Positions 5,531-13,210 of a stretch of DNA of 15,485 bases are shown piece after piece. The first letter of the stretch is position 1, and each line of letters opens with the position of its first letter. Source of the stretch: DASUMF01 sp040510575 (lineage in GTDB: Bacteria; Actinomycetota; Acidimicrobiia; IMCC26256; DASPTH01); assembly GCA_040510575.1 (NCBI GenBank), contig JBEVIU010000110.1, positions 1 through 15,485 of the forward strand. The letters run 5' to 3'. A model generated the notes under the pieces. That model did not search any database. It was given only the letters and a program-made list of their open reading frames with translations, and was not told the origin of the DNA. The position numbers and the translations under genes were made by a program.

Positions 5531-6343
5531 GTGCAGGAGAGCCCGGCGCAGATCCCGCGGCGGGTGTTCCTCACCGCCGGCGCCCTGGCGGTGCTCGCCG
5601 CGTGCGGCTCCGGAGGTGACGACACCTCCGGGCGCACACCCGGGTCGAGCAGCACGGGCGCCTCGTCGACCTCGCCGCCCACCGGCCCGTCGGCATCGAC
5701 CCTCCCGTCTTCGACCCTCCCGGGCTCCGCGCGGTTCGTCGACCATGGGCTCGAAGCGCATCGGCGGGTCGCGTTGACGTTCCACACCAACGGCGATCTG
5801 ACCCTGGCCGCTCAGCTCCTCGACGTGCTCGCCCAGCACGACACCGTGATGACCGCGTTCGTGGTCGGCAACTGGCTCGACGCGAACCCGTCGTGGGGCA
5901 AGCGACTCGTCGATGCGGGGCACGAAGTCGCGAACCACACGTACACACACCCCTCGTTCCTGTCGCTGTCGCGTGACGCGATGCTCGACGAGGTCGTGCG
6001 GTGCCGCGACGTGCTCGCCCGCGACGCGGGGACACCCGGCACGCTCTTCCGTCCGTCAGGGACCGACGACGGCACCGTGGCGCCCCCAGACGTCGTGCTC
6101 TCGGTCGCGGCGCAAGCCGGCTACGCGACGGTGCTCGGCTTCGACGTCGACCCGTTCGACTACGACGATCCGGGCGCCGACGTCGTGGTGCAACGCACGC
6201 TCGACGCCGTGCGACCGGGCTCGATCGTGAGCCTCCACTTCGGGCACGCAGGCACCGTCGCTGCGCTGCCCGCCATCCTCGACGGCCTGGTCGCGCGTGA
6301 CCTCACGCCCGTGACCGCGTCCACCCTCCTCGCCCGCGCCTGA
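5531..6343 (+). CDS. polysaccharide deacetylase-fold lipoprotein with altered motif 1
   Basis: With the GTG start, 270 residues. The N-terminus is a lipoprotein signal with a Tat-like pair of arginines (PRRVFL, Arg10-Arg11) and lipobox LAAC (Cys25), then a Ser/Thr/Pro linker (about 30-72). The NodB-like domain follows. Motif 2 HTYTH (136-140), the DVDP motif and the terminal LHFGHAG are present. Motif 1, normally TFDDG with the catalytic base and a metal-binding Asp, reads TFHTNGD (83-89), so both aspartates of the usual site are absent. It is probably on the outer face of the membrane. Either it uses another residue set (His85, Asp89) or it binds rather than deacetylates glycans. The iron box just upstream suggests iron-responsive expression, unusual for a cell-wall enzyme. 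A related actinobacterial subgroup with TFH at motif 1 probably exists. Confidence 0.82.
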   Translation: MQESPAQIPRRVFLTAGALAVLAACGSGGDDTSGRTPGSSSTGASSTSPPTGPSASTLPSSTLPGSARFVDHGLEAHRRVALTFHTNGDLTLAAQLLDVLAQHDTVMTAFVVGNWLDANPSWGKRLVDAGHEVANHTYTHPSFLSLSRDAMLDEVVRCRDVLARDAGTPGTLFRPSGTDDGTVAPPDVVLSVAAQAGYATVLGFDVDPFDYDDPGADVVVQRTLDAVRPGSIVSLHFGHAGTVAALPAILDGLVARDLTPVTASTLLARA

Positions 6344-6359
6344 CGCCGAGTCCTCTTCC

Positions 6360-7364
6360 TCAAGGGGCGATGTCGACGACGACCTTGCCGAGCGCGGCGC
6401 GGTCGTGCACGACGCGAAGCGCGTCGGCCGCCTGCTCGAGCGGGAAGCGCTGCCCGATCACGGTCGACAACTTCCCTTCCTCGAACCAGCGCGTGAGCTG
6501 GGCGAAGTCTTCGACGTTGGCGTCAGGGTCACGCGTCACCGACGCCCCGTACGCGACGCCGACGACCGAGATCGACTTCAACAGCACGAGGTTGAGCCCG
6601 AGCTGCGGGATCTCGCCGCCCGCGAACCCCACCACGAGGTAGCGGCCGTTCCACGCGAGCGCGCGCACGTACTCGCGGAAGTCGCTGCCACCCACCGGAT
6701 CGAACACGACGTCGACCCCTGCGCCGCCGGTGAGCTCCTTGACCCGCTCCGACACCGACTCGGCGCGGTAGTCGACCACCGCGTCGGCCCCGCACTGCTC
6801 CGCGATCGCAAGCTTCTCCGGGCTGCTGGCGGCACCGATCACGTACGCGCCCATCGCCTTCGCGACCTGCACCGCCGCGGAGCCGCATCCACCCGCGGCG
6901 CCGAGCACGAGCACCGACTCACCGGGCTGGAGCCCCCCGCGCGTGAACGCGTGCAAGCCGGTGCCGTAGGTGAGCGAGAAGCCGGCCGCCTCGTCGTACG
7001 GCATCGCGCTGGGGATGCGATGCAGGTTGGCGCGTCCGCTGCCGCTGACGCCGAACACCACCTCCTGCGCGAAGCCGCCCACGCCGGGCATGGCGAGCAC
7101 GCGGTCGCCGACCGCGACGTCGTCGATGTCCGCGCCCACTTCCAACACCTCGCCCGCGACTTCGTGGCCGGGCACGAACGGCGGCTCCTGACGGTGTTGG
7201 TACTGCCCACGGATCACGAGACAGTCGGGGAAGTTCACCGCCGCCGCGTGCACACCGATGCGCACGTCCGACGGGCCACACGTGGGCCTCGGGACGTCGT
7301 CGACGCGCAGGACGTCCTCGCCGCCGAGCTCGGGGCACACCAAGGCCCTCATCGTGTCGACCAT
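6360..7364 (-). CDS. NADPH:quinone oxidoreductase-like MDR-family protein
   Basis: A 334-residue zinc-independent medium-chain dehydrogenase/reductase of the QOR type. The N-terminal GroES-like domain contains AVNFPDCLVIRGQY (42-55) and PPFVPGHEVAGEV (61-73). The Rossmann domain has VLGAAGGCGSAAVQ (153-166), the AAGGxGxxxxQ signature of NADPH-dependent quinone or enone reductases, and DVVFDPVGG. The zinc-ligand cysteines of alcohol dehydrogenases are not seen. It likely reduces an electron-poor C=C bond or a quinone with NADPH. The ATG at 7364 has GGGAG 6 bases upstream; ATG 7352 (MRALVCPELG) is an alternative. It converges with the deacetylase-like gene (16-base gap) and is divergent from the GNAT gene. 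Confidence 0.92.
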   Translation of the reverse strand: MVDTMRALVCPELGGEDVLRVDDVPRPTCGPSDVRIGVHAAAVNFPDCLVIRGQYQHRQEPPFVPGHEVAGEVLEVGADIDDVAVGDRVLAMPGVGGFAQEVVFGVSGSGRANLHRIPSAMPYDEAAGFSLTYGTGLHAFTRGGLQPGESVLVLGAAGGCGSAAVQVAKAMGAYVIGAASSPEKLAIAEQCGADAVVDYRAESVSERVKELTGGAGVDVVFDPVGGSDFREYVRALAWNGRYLVVGFAGGEIPQLGLNLVLLKSISVVGVAYGASVTRDPDANVEDFAQLTRWFEEGKLSTVIGQRFPLEQAADALRVVHDRAALGKVVVDIAP

Positions 7365-7429
7365 CAGGCGCTCCCGAACCTCGCCGAATCCAGGGGGCGC
7401 AGGGTATCCGCACCTGCGAAGCTCGGCCC

Positions 7430-8047
7430 ATGGCCACGCGCCGCGACGAGACCCCGAACATGCCCGAGACGCTCGACCTCGGCGCCGACCTGGTGCTGCG
7501 CCGAGCCACGACCGCGCACGCCTCGGCGTTGGCTCGAGCGGTTGGCGAGAGCCTGGAGCACCTCGCGCCGTTCATGCCGTGGGCCGACGAGACGAACGCG
7601 CAAGCGGCGGTGCAGCACGCGCGACTGGTGGGCGTCGAGCGTCTGTGGGAGTTGGGGAAGGAGTACCAGTACGTGGTGTGTCCGGCCGATGCCACCGACG
7701 AGCGAGTGATGGGCGGGGTCGGGCTCCTCGGACGCGATCGCTGGGACGTGAGCGCCGACAGCACCGAGATCGGGTACTGGATCCACGTCGACTGGTGCCG
7801 GCGCGGGATCGCGACACGCTCGACGCGTGTGCTCACCGACGCGAGCTTCGCCCTGCTCGACGCGTCTGTCGTGGTCGTCGCGTGCGACCAGGCGAACCTC
7901 GCGAGCAACGCGGTCCCCACCAAGCTCGGCTTCACACACGACCGCATCATCGACCGTCTGCCCGAGGCGCCAGGCGAGTCGGGTCACCTGCAGATCTGGA
8001 CCAGAACACCAGCCATGCGCACCGCCAAGAACCAGGAGGAACGTTGA
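7430..8047 (+). CDS. GNAT-family N-acetyltransferase (RimJ/RimL type)
   Basis: A 205-residue acetyl-CoA-dependent acyltransferase. The order is typical of the RimJ/RimL and spermidine-acetyltransferase group: TLDLGADLVLRRATTAHA near the N-terminus, EIGYWIHVDWCRRGIATRS (beta4 and pyrophosphate-binding loop), and ACDQANLASNAVPTKLGF, the conserved N-x-x-S-x-x-x-x-x-K-x-G-F element. The loop has Cys where Gln or Arg is usual in Q/RxxGxG/A. The substrate is unknown; protein N-terminal or small-amine acetylation are options. The start is uncertain between ATG 7430 and ATG 7460 (MPETLDL). The stop overlaps the next gene in a TTGA, so the two are translationally coupled. Confidence 0.88.
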   Translation: MATRRDETPNMPETLDLGADLVLRRATTAHASALARAVGESLEHLAPFMPWADETNAQAAVQHARLVGVERLWELGKEYQYVVCPADATDERVMGGVGLLGRDRWDVSADSTEIGYWIHVDWCRRGIATRSTRVLTDASFALLDASVVVVACDQANLASNAVPTKLGFTHDRIIDRLPEAPGESGHLQIWTRTPAMRTAKNQEER

Positions 8048-8613
8048 GACTCGAACAGCTGCACGAGAGCACGCTCACCGATGATCAGCGAACGCTGTAC
8101 ACGTCGATCGCGGGCAATCGCGAAGGCGTCGACAGCCGACCGCGGCACCTGGTCGACGCCGACGGCGCCATCCAGGGCCCGTTCAACCACATGTTGCACG
8201 CGCCGGCGATCGGCGATCCGTTGCAACAACTCGGCGGGGCGCTGCGCTTCCGCGGCACGCTCTCGCACGCCGCCCGCGAGATCGTGATCCTCATGGTCGC
8301 TCGATCGCAGCACAGCGACTTCGAGTGGTGGGCCCACGAGCCCATCGCGCGGAACGCGGGCGTCACCGACGACCAACTCGACGCGCTCCGTGCCGGCGAG
8401 ACACCGACGTTCGGCGATCCCGTCACGGACGCGGTCGCCGCGGCGACGGCCGCGCTCGTCGAACGTGGCGATCTCACCGACGAGGAGTACGCCGACATCG
8501 CAGGCGCGGTGGGGAGCACGACGTTGATCGAGCTCACCACGCTCGTCGGGTACTACACCCTTGTTGCGATGCAGCTCCGCGTGTTCCGCGTTGCGACCCC
8601 CGGAGCCGGATGA
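8044..8613 (+). CDS. carboxymuconolactone decarboxylase-family protein (TTG start)
   Basis: A 189-residue AhpD/CMD-fold protein. The preferred start is TTG 8044: AGGAGGA sits 4 bases upstream and TTGA overlaps the stop of the GNAT gene, while homology begins at once (MRLEQLHESTLTDDQR). Family landmarks are PFNHMLHAP (46-54), LRFRGTLSHAAREIVILMVAR (67-87) and SDFEWWAHEPIARNAGV (91-107). The CxxC pair of AhpD peroxidase-type proteins is absent, so it belongs with the non-redox QFEWxAH-type CMD proteins, many of which are uncharacterised and occur in aromatic or terpenoid catabolism. The reaction cannot be deduced. Its stop codon lies in the first copy of a 14-bp tandem repeat. Confidence 0.88.
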   Translation: MRLEQLHESTLTDDQRTLYTSIAGNREGVDSRPRHLVDADGAIQGPFNHMLHAPAIGDPLQQLGGALRFRGTLSHAAREIVILMVARSQHSDFEWWAHEPIARNAGVTDDQLDALRAGETPTFGDPVTDAVAAATAALVERGDLTDEEYADIAGAVGSTTLIELTTLVGYYTLVAMQLRVFRVATPGAG

Positions 8614-8665
8614 CCAGCGCCGGATGATCAGCGCCCAATGATCAGCGCCCAATGATCAGCGGCGG
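8610..8665. repeat. four-copy 14-bp tandem repeat spanning two stop codons
   Basis: Four consecutive 14-mers: ATGACCAGCGCCGG, ATGATCAGCGCCCA, ATGATCAGCGCCCA, ATGATCAGCGGCGG (starts 8610, 8624, 8638, 8652). Copies 2 and 3 are identical. TGA in copy 1 is the stop of the plus-strand CMD gene. TGATCA is palindromic, and in copy 4 it gives the TGA stop of the minus-strand DUF72 gene. It probably arose by slippage duplication of the end of a gene. Confidence 0.9.
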
Positions 8666-9759
8666 CCGTACGGTGGTCCGCCGCGTCCGCGGCCGCGCGC
8701 GTTGCGCGGCGGGGGCGGCGGCTCGGGCTCCGGCTCTTCGCTGAGCGTCTTCACGAGAAGCCGAGCGTTGCGCGCCGCCGCCTCACCGCGCCCGGTGGTG
8801 AACACGACGTGCACGGAAGGCACGGCCGCCGCGAGCTTGGCGAGCCGCGCCACCCACGGCTCGAGGTCGGAGCGTCGGTAGTCGGAGCGGAACCGGTCTT
8901 CACCGGTGTCGGCGCCACGCTCCCACGAGTCGGCATCGCGGCCATGGAACCGCACGAACGCGGTGTCGGTGGTGGCGACCGCAAGTGGCGGAAGCGACGA
9001 CGGGTACCCGGACGGCACGTCGACGCACACGTACGCGAGCCGTTGCTCGGCGAGGAAGGCCATCGTCTCTTCGCGGTGCTTGGTGTCGACCCAGGTTCGG
9101 TGACGGAGCTCGATCGCGAGCGGCAGGTCGCCTGCCCGCTCGCGCAGCCACGCGAAGTAGTCGAGCGCCTTCGATCCGGGCACCACGTACGACGGGAACG
9201 CGAACAGCAGCGCGCCCAGCTTGCCGAACTCGTGCAGTGGGCGAACCGACGCCAACACACGGTCGAGCGCGAGCTCGAGCGCGGCGGCCGGGAGATCATC
9301 GGCGTAGACCTGGCGGCCGCTGCGCATCGACGGCGGGAGCAGATCGCGCACGTCGGGTGGGAGGCTCTCGATGGGCGCCGGGTGATGGGTGAGCAGCCGG
9401 TGGGCGCGCACGTCGAGCGAGAACCCGTCGGGGGTGCGATCCACCCAGGGCGCGACCATGCGGTCGGTGAGCACCTCGAGGCCGGCGTCGGCCTCGAGCA
9501 CCCGGAACTGGCTCGACCGGTCGCCCACGTCGGCCGGCTCGACCGCGACCCCGATTCGCAACGCCGCCGGAACTCGGCGGCGGTTCGGCCGGTCGTCGCG
9601 CCCGCTCCCCCGCCGGCCCCTGCCACCCGACTTCGCACCACCCGACTTCGCACCACCCGACTTCGCGACCCCGGACTTCGCGACCCCGGACTTCCGGGGC
9701 GCGCGCCGGCGCTCGCCGCCGGGCTTGGACTCGTCGCGTGGCTGATCGTCGGGACTCAC
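8656..9759 (-). CDS. DUF72-family protein with low-complexity basic tails
   Basis: A 367-residue protein from GTG 9759; TAGGGT lies 8 bases upstream and may be its -10. The DUF72 (PF01904) core runs about 66-340, with TPDGFSLDVRAHRLLTHHP (109-127), KLGALLFAFPSYV (180-192), IELRHRTWV (216-224), VDVPSG (246-251), FVRFHGRD (268-275) and VVFTTGRGEAAARNA (318-332). The usual GTSGW-type opening is shortened and not recognisable. Residues 23-46 are repeats of AKSGG/AKSGV, then an Arg-rich stretch to 62. The C-terminus has EEPEPEPPPPP, then RGRGRGG and GPPYGRR, like an RG/RGG tail. DUF72 proteins have a TIM-barrel fold and unknown activity. The tails suggest nucleic-acid or polyanion binding, which is inference. 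A longer frame continues upstream to 9933 but overlaps the divergent sulfotransferase-like gene. Confidence 0.85.
   Translation of the reverse strand: MSPDDQPRDESKPGGERRRAPRKSGVAKSGVAKSGGAKSGGAKSGGRGRRGSGRDDRPNRRRVPAALRIGVAVEPADVGDRSSQFRVLEADAGLEVLTDRMVAPWVDRTPDGFSLDVRAHRLLTHHPAPIESLPPDVRDLLPPSMRSGRQVYADDLPAAALELALDRVLASVRPLHEFGKLGALLFAFPSYVVPGSKALDYFAWLRERAGDLPLAIELRHRTWVDTKHREETMAFLAEQRLAYVCVDVPSGYPSSLPPLAVATTDTAFVRFHGRDADSWERGADTGEDRFRSDYRRSDLEPWVARLAKLAAAVPSVHVVFTTGRGEAAARNARLLVKTLSEEPEPEPPPPPRNARGRGRGGPPYGRR
9629..9688. repeat. 15-bp tandem repeat encoding AKSGG/V units
   Basis: Four 15-base units starting at 9629, 9644, 9659 and 9674 (GACTTCGCACCACCC twice, GACTTCGCGACCCCG twice), followed by a decayed unit. 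On the minus strand each codes for a Lys-Ser-Gly-rich pentapeptide in the N-terminal tail of the DUF72 protein. The 15-bp length keeps the frame, so copy number can vary without breaking the gene. Confidence 0.85.
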
Positions 9760-9856
9760 GGGCAGGCACCCTATTGCGAGCGGACCGCGATCGACGGTGG
9801 TATACACCGGCGCCGACGTCGACCTGACGGCGCAGGTGTCTCGGGGGGTTCCAAGG

Positions 9857-10480
9857 ATGCAGATCGTCGGCGCGGGGTTGGGTCGGACAGGAACGTTGTC
9901 GTTGAAGCTCGCGCTCGAGCAACTTCTCGGCACGCCCTGCTACCACATGGCCGAGGTGTTCGGCCGTCCGGACGACATCGCGGTGTGGCAGCGAGCGATC
10001 GACGGTGACCCGCCCGACTGGCCGACCTTCTTCGCCGGATACGGCGCGGCGGTCGACTGGCCCGCGTCCGCCTTCTGGCGGGAGCTCAGCGACGCATTCC
10101 CCAGCGCGCCGGTGCTGCTGTCCACGCGTCGGGACGCCGACACGTGGTGGACCAGCGCCAACGACACGATCTTCCAGATCTCTCGCGCCGATGCGCCCGA
10201 CGACCCCAATGTGCAGGCTCACCGCGCGATGGCGCTCGCTATGTTCTCGCAGCGCTTCACGCCAGACTGGGCCGACGAAGATTCGGCGAAACGTGCCTAC
10301 GAAGCGCACAACGCGGAGGTGCGAGCCACGATCGCGCCCGATCGTCTCGTCGACTGGCAACCAGGCGACGGGTGGGAACCGATCTGCACCGCGCTCGGGC
10401 TCGACGTGCCCGACGCCGCATTCCCCCACGTGAACTCGACCGAGGAGTTCCGCGGGCGCCTCCGCCGCGACGACACCTGA
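9857..10480 (+). CDS. sulfotransferase-family P-loop protein
   Basis: A 207-residue protein resembling the Sulfotransfer_4 type. It opens with MQIVGAGLGRTGTLSLKLAL; the GRTGTLSLK segment (9-17) is the expected 5'-phosphosulfate-binding loop for PAPS, and LLSTRRDADTWWTS (87-100) the 3'-phosphate segment. PCYHM (27-31) is also conserved in this group. ATG 9857 is preferred because homology begins there and a G-run lies 8 bases upstream; an in-frame GTG at 9797 would add 20 unrelated residues. The likely role is transfer of a sulfuryl group to a small molecule, but members of this subgroup are poorly characterised and the acceptor is unknown. It converges with the AsnB fusion gene (20-base gap). 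Confidence 0.85.
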   Translation: MQIVGAGLGRTGTLSLKLALEQLLGTPCYHMAEVFGRPDDIAVWQRAIDGDPPDWPTFFAGYGAAVDWPASAFWRELSDAFPSAPVLLSTRRDADTWWTSANDTIFQISRADAPDDPNVQAHRAMALAMFSQRFTPDWADEDSAKRAYEAHNAEVRATIAPDRLVDWQPGDGWEPICTALGLDVPDAAFPHVNSTEEFRGRLRRDDT

Positions 10481-10500
10481 CGCTCAGCGCGCGGACTGCC

Positions 10501-13131
10501 TCAGGACGCGATCGGTCGGAGCAGCGCGACCGGCGTCTGCTCGCTCGACTGACCGAGCGGGTTGTCGCGCAGGAGCGACTCGACCACCTCGGCGCGCACG
10601 CCGGGCGACGTCGCCAGCACGTTCACGCCGATGTCGTTGGCATCGATCACCGCGACACCCACGCCGAGCGTGGCGGCCAGTGCCCGGGCGACGCCCTCGG
10701 GGTCGTCGGGGCCCATCTTGGCGTGGCCGTCGTACGGCGGGATCGTGCCGCGCGTCGGGCCGTCGATCGCGCGCACCGCGGGCCCGGCGACGCGGTAGAA
10801 GACCCCCTTCACGCCGAACGGCTTCGTGACTGCTGCCGCCGCCGTCGCGGTCAAGATGCGCCCCGCACCGGCTTCGCGGATGGCCAACTCCATGGTGGCG
10901 GGGATGCCGAGACCGATCCCCGACGCGGTGCGCCCGACGAAACGGGCCAACAGACGCGCGAGCAGGCGTGGTCGGATCTCGCTCACGGGATAGGAGCGGC
11001 CCTGACAGATGGCGACCGCTTTCTCGCTCACCGCGAGCACGTCGTCGGCCCGCAGCTCGACGCTGTCGAGCGCGTCCTTCAAGCCGGCTTCGAGCGAGTC
11101 GCCCGACACGAACAGCTTCGTGCGGATCGGCGCCCGCGCGTAGGTGCGCTCGTCGATCGACGAGCGTGCGAACAGGTGACGCTGCGGGTTGGGTGGAAAC
11201 TGCGCGAGCGCAGCTTCGCCGTCGGACGACTGGTGCGCCACCCACGCATCGCCGACCGCACTGAAGTGCTCGGCGGGCGCTTCGCCGCGGCGCGTGGCGC
11301 CGTCGGCGTCGAAGAACACCCGCAACCACACCTCGGTGTTGATGGCGCGCCAGAAGATCTGTGACGGCTCGACGTCGCCGGCGCAGAACCGTTCGAACGA
11401 GGTGGCCAGCGCGTCGGCATCCCAGTACGGACGCGCGCAGAACTGGGGCGACCGGAACAGCCCTTGCACCGTGGCGCGTCGGGCGCGCAGCCAGCGGGTC
11501 TCGGGCGTGGTGAACCCGACCTTCCAGCGTCGCGTGCGCACCTTCTCGGTGAGGACACCGCGCAAGCCTTCACGCAGGATCGCCCTGCTCCAGCCCCGCT
11601 CGACCAAGGCTTCCGACGGAAGGTGCAGCACCCAGTCGACCAGCTCCTGGTCGAGGAACGGCAGGCGCGACTCCATCGAGAACGCCATCGAGTTGCGATC
11701 TTCGTACCGGAGCAGCGACGGCAGCGAGAAGGTCTGGAGGTCCGAGACGAGCCGGCGCTTGAGGTTGTCCTGCGAACGCGCGGAGCGCGGCGGTTCGAGA
11801 CCGTTCGTGAATTCGGGACGCAACAACGGCGCGATGGGGAGCGAGCGCCGGCGGTCGGAGAGGCGCCGCTTGACCAGCGGCCACAGCACGTCGCGCGACT
11901 CCCATGCCTCGGTCGCGAACGCTTTCACCTTGCGGGCACGCAACAGCTCGCGGAGATACACGTACTGGTAGGGCACGTATCCCGCGAGGAGCTCGTCGCC
12001 ACCCTGCCCGTTGAGCAGCACCGTGACCTCGGGCTGCGCGAGCCGCATCACGCACCACTGCGCGTACGGCCCCGTCGACACGATCGGCTCGTCCTGGTGC
12101 CACACCATCTGATCGAGCTCGCGCACGAACTCGTCGGACGTCGGCTCCGCGAAGAACGGTTCGGCGTCGACTTCGGCGAGCACCGCGTCCATGTAGTCGC
12201 GCTCGTCGATCGGGTCGCCGTCGTAGACGATCGAGAACGTCTTCAGGTGGTCGCCGAGCGACGTGGCGTCGGGGACGTGTTCGGCGAGCAACCGGTTCGA
12301 CACCTTCACGATCGACGACGAGTCGATGCCGCCGGAGAGGCACGTGCCGGCCGCGACGTCGGCCACCAGGCGACGCTCGACCGAACGCTCGAAGCGGGCC
12401 CGGAACTCCGCCGGGTCGTTCGCCGCGTCGGTGGTGAGCGTCGGCTCCCAGTAGGTGTGCTCGTGCACGCCCGACGCGTCGACCACCGCCCACGTCGCCG
12501 GGGCCAGCGCGCGGATACCCGCGAACGCCGTCTGCGGCTTGTGGTCGTGGAGTCCGTGGAGCAGGTAGTCGTAGATCCACTGACGGTCCGGCTCGGCACG
12601 GAGCTCCGGATCGGCGAGCAGCGCCTTCGACTCCGACGCGAACAGGACGCGGCCGCTCCCCGACGTCGCCCAGTACAGCGGCTTGATCCCGAAGTGGTCA
12701 CGGGCCAGGACCAGGCGGGGTGCGTGGCCCTCGTCGTCGCGCCCATGGTCGGTCCGGAGATCGAGGATGGCGAGCGCCCACATGCCGTTGAACCGGGCGA
12801 AGCACCCGGTTCCCCACTCGAGGTACGCGTGGAGCACGACCTCGGTGTCGCAGGCGGTGAGGAACTCGTGGCCGGCGTCGACCAGCTCCGCGCGGAGCTC
12901 GCGGTAGTTGTAGACCTCGCCGTTGTACGTGAGCTGCACACGACCGTCGGGGGTGCCCACCGGCTGGTGCCCGCCGTCGGGGTCGATGATGGCGAGGCGA
13001 CGGTGGCCGATGCTCGCGAGCTCGTGGGCGAAGAACCCTTGACCGTCGGGGCCGCGGTGCTCGATCCGGGCGGTCATGGTGGCGAGCAGGCCCGGGTCGG
13101 GTGGGCCCCAGAAGCCCGCGATGCCGCACAT
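10501..13131 (-). CDS. asnB: glutamine-dependent asparagine synthetase fused to a CofE-like gamma-glutamyl ligase domain
   Basis: 876 residues, far longer than the 600-650 of AsnB. Residues 1-225 are a class II glutaminase: nucleophile Cys2 (MCGIAGFW), GHRRLAIID (42-50), YNGEVYN (69-75) and CDTEV (94-98). Residues 240-605 are the ATP-dependent synthetase domain: SGGIDSSS (266-273), LLNGQGGDELLAGY (372-385), DRNSMAFSMESRLPFLD (478-494) and RWKVGF (535-540). After a linker, about 664-876 match CofE-like F420-0:gamma-glutamyl ligase proteins (PF01996): APIRTKLF (667-674), DDVLAVSEKAVAICQGR (696-712), GIGLGIPATMELAIREAG (738-755), FGVKGVFYRVAGPAVRAIDGP (772-792), TIPPYDGHAKMGP (796-808) and VIDANDIG (828-835). 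The frame is continuous. The start is fixed because Cys2 must become the N-terminal residue. The likely output is an amidated and/or gamma-glutamylated product; the substrate is unknown, and a true asparagine synthetase role is not proven. Confidence 0.9.
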   Translation of the reverse strand: MCGIAGFWGPPDPGLLATMTARIEHRGPDGQGFFAHELASIGHRRLAIIDPDGGHQPVGTPDGRVQLTYNGEVYNYRELRAELVDAGHEFLTACDTEVVLHAYLEWGTGCFARFNGMWALAILDLRTDHGRDDEGHAPRLVLARDHFGIKPLYWATSGSGRVLFASESKALLADPELRAEPDRQWIYDYLLHGLHDHKPQTAFAGIRALAPATWAVVDASGVHEHTYWEPTLTTDAANDPAEFRARFERSVERRLVADVAAGTCLSGGIDSSSIVKVSNRLLAEHVPDATSLGDHLKTFSIVYDGDPIDERDYMDAVLAEVDAEPFFAEPTSDEFVRELDQMVWHQDEPIVSTGPYAQWCVMRLAQPEVTVLLNGQGGDELLAGYVPYQYVYLRELLRARKVKAFATEAWESRDVLWPLVKRRLSDRRRSLPIAPLLRPEFTNGLEPPRSARSQDNLKRRLVSDLQTFSLPSLLRYEDRNSMAFSMESRLPFLDQELVDWVLHLPSEALVERGWSRAILREGLRGVLTEKVRTRRWKVGFTTPETRWLRARRATVQGLFRSPQFCARPYWDADALATSFERFCAGDVEPSQIFWRAINTEVWLRVFFDADGATRRGEAPAEHFSAVGDAWVAHQSSDGEAALAQFPPNPQRHLFARSSIDERTYARAPIRTKLFVSGDSLEAGLKDALDSVELRADDVLAVSEKAVAICQGRSYPVSEIRPRLLARLLARFVGRTASGIGLGIPATMELAIREAGAGRILTATAAAAVTKPFGVKGVFYRVAGPAVRAIDGPTRGTIPPYDGHAKMGPDDPEGVARALAATLGVGVAVIDANDIGVNVLATSPGVRAEVVESLLRDNPLGQSSEQTPVALLRPIAS

Positions 13132-13140
13132 GGTGACGCC

Positions 13141-13146
13141 AATGTA
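13141..13146 (-). promoter_or_regulatory. possible -10 element (TACATT) for the AsnB fusion gene
   Basis: Read on the minus strand, TACATT fits TANNNT and stands 9 bases before the ATG at 13131, predicting a very short or absent 5' leader. There is no purine-rich ribosome site in the 9-base gap (GGCGTCACC). Confidence 0.4.
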
Positions 13147-13197
13147 GGGCTCGGGCCCACGGGTCCCCGGGTCCAACCTCGCGGCGGCGATCCTCTC

Positions 13198-13203
13198 TAG
13201 GCT
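13198..13203 (+). promoter_or_regulatory. -10 element (TAGGCT) setting a leaderless TTG start
   Basis: TAGGCT fits TANNNT and lies 7 bases (GGGCGGC) before TTG 13211, the same arrangement as before the crotonase gene. It supports the unusual TTG start of the peptidoglycan-binding protein, for which no upstream ATG or GTG is available after the -10. Confidence 0.45.
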
Positions 13204-13210
13204 GGGCGGC

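Noticed and set aside
7258..8043. Upstream part of the CMD-protein frame
   Set aside because: It overlaps the GNAT gene in another frame and reads as low-complexity Arg-rich sequence; homology starts at TTG 8044.
9795..9809. Inverted repeat CGGTG-GTATA-CACCG between divergent genes
   Set aside because: Arms of only 5 bases in GC-rich sequence can arise by chance. It might be an operator, but nothing else supports it.
9760..9933. Upstream extension of the DUF72 frame
   Set aside because: It enters the divergent sulfotransferase-like gene and shows no family similarity; GTG 9759 fits better.
11464..13200. Plus-strand open frame of 578 codons
   Set aside because: Antisense shadow of the AsnB fusion gene; no motifs, Arg/Val/Glu-biased composition.
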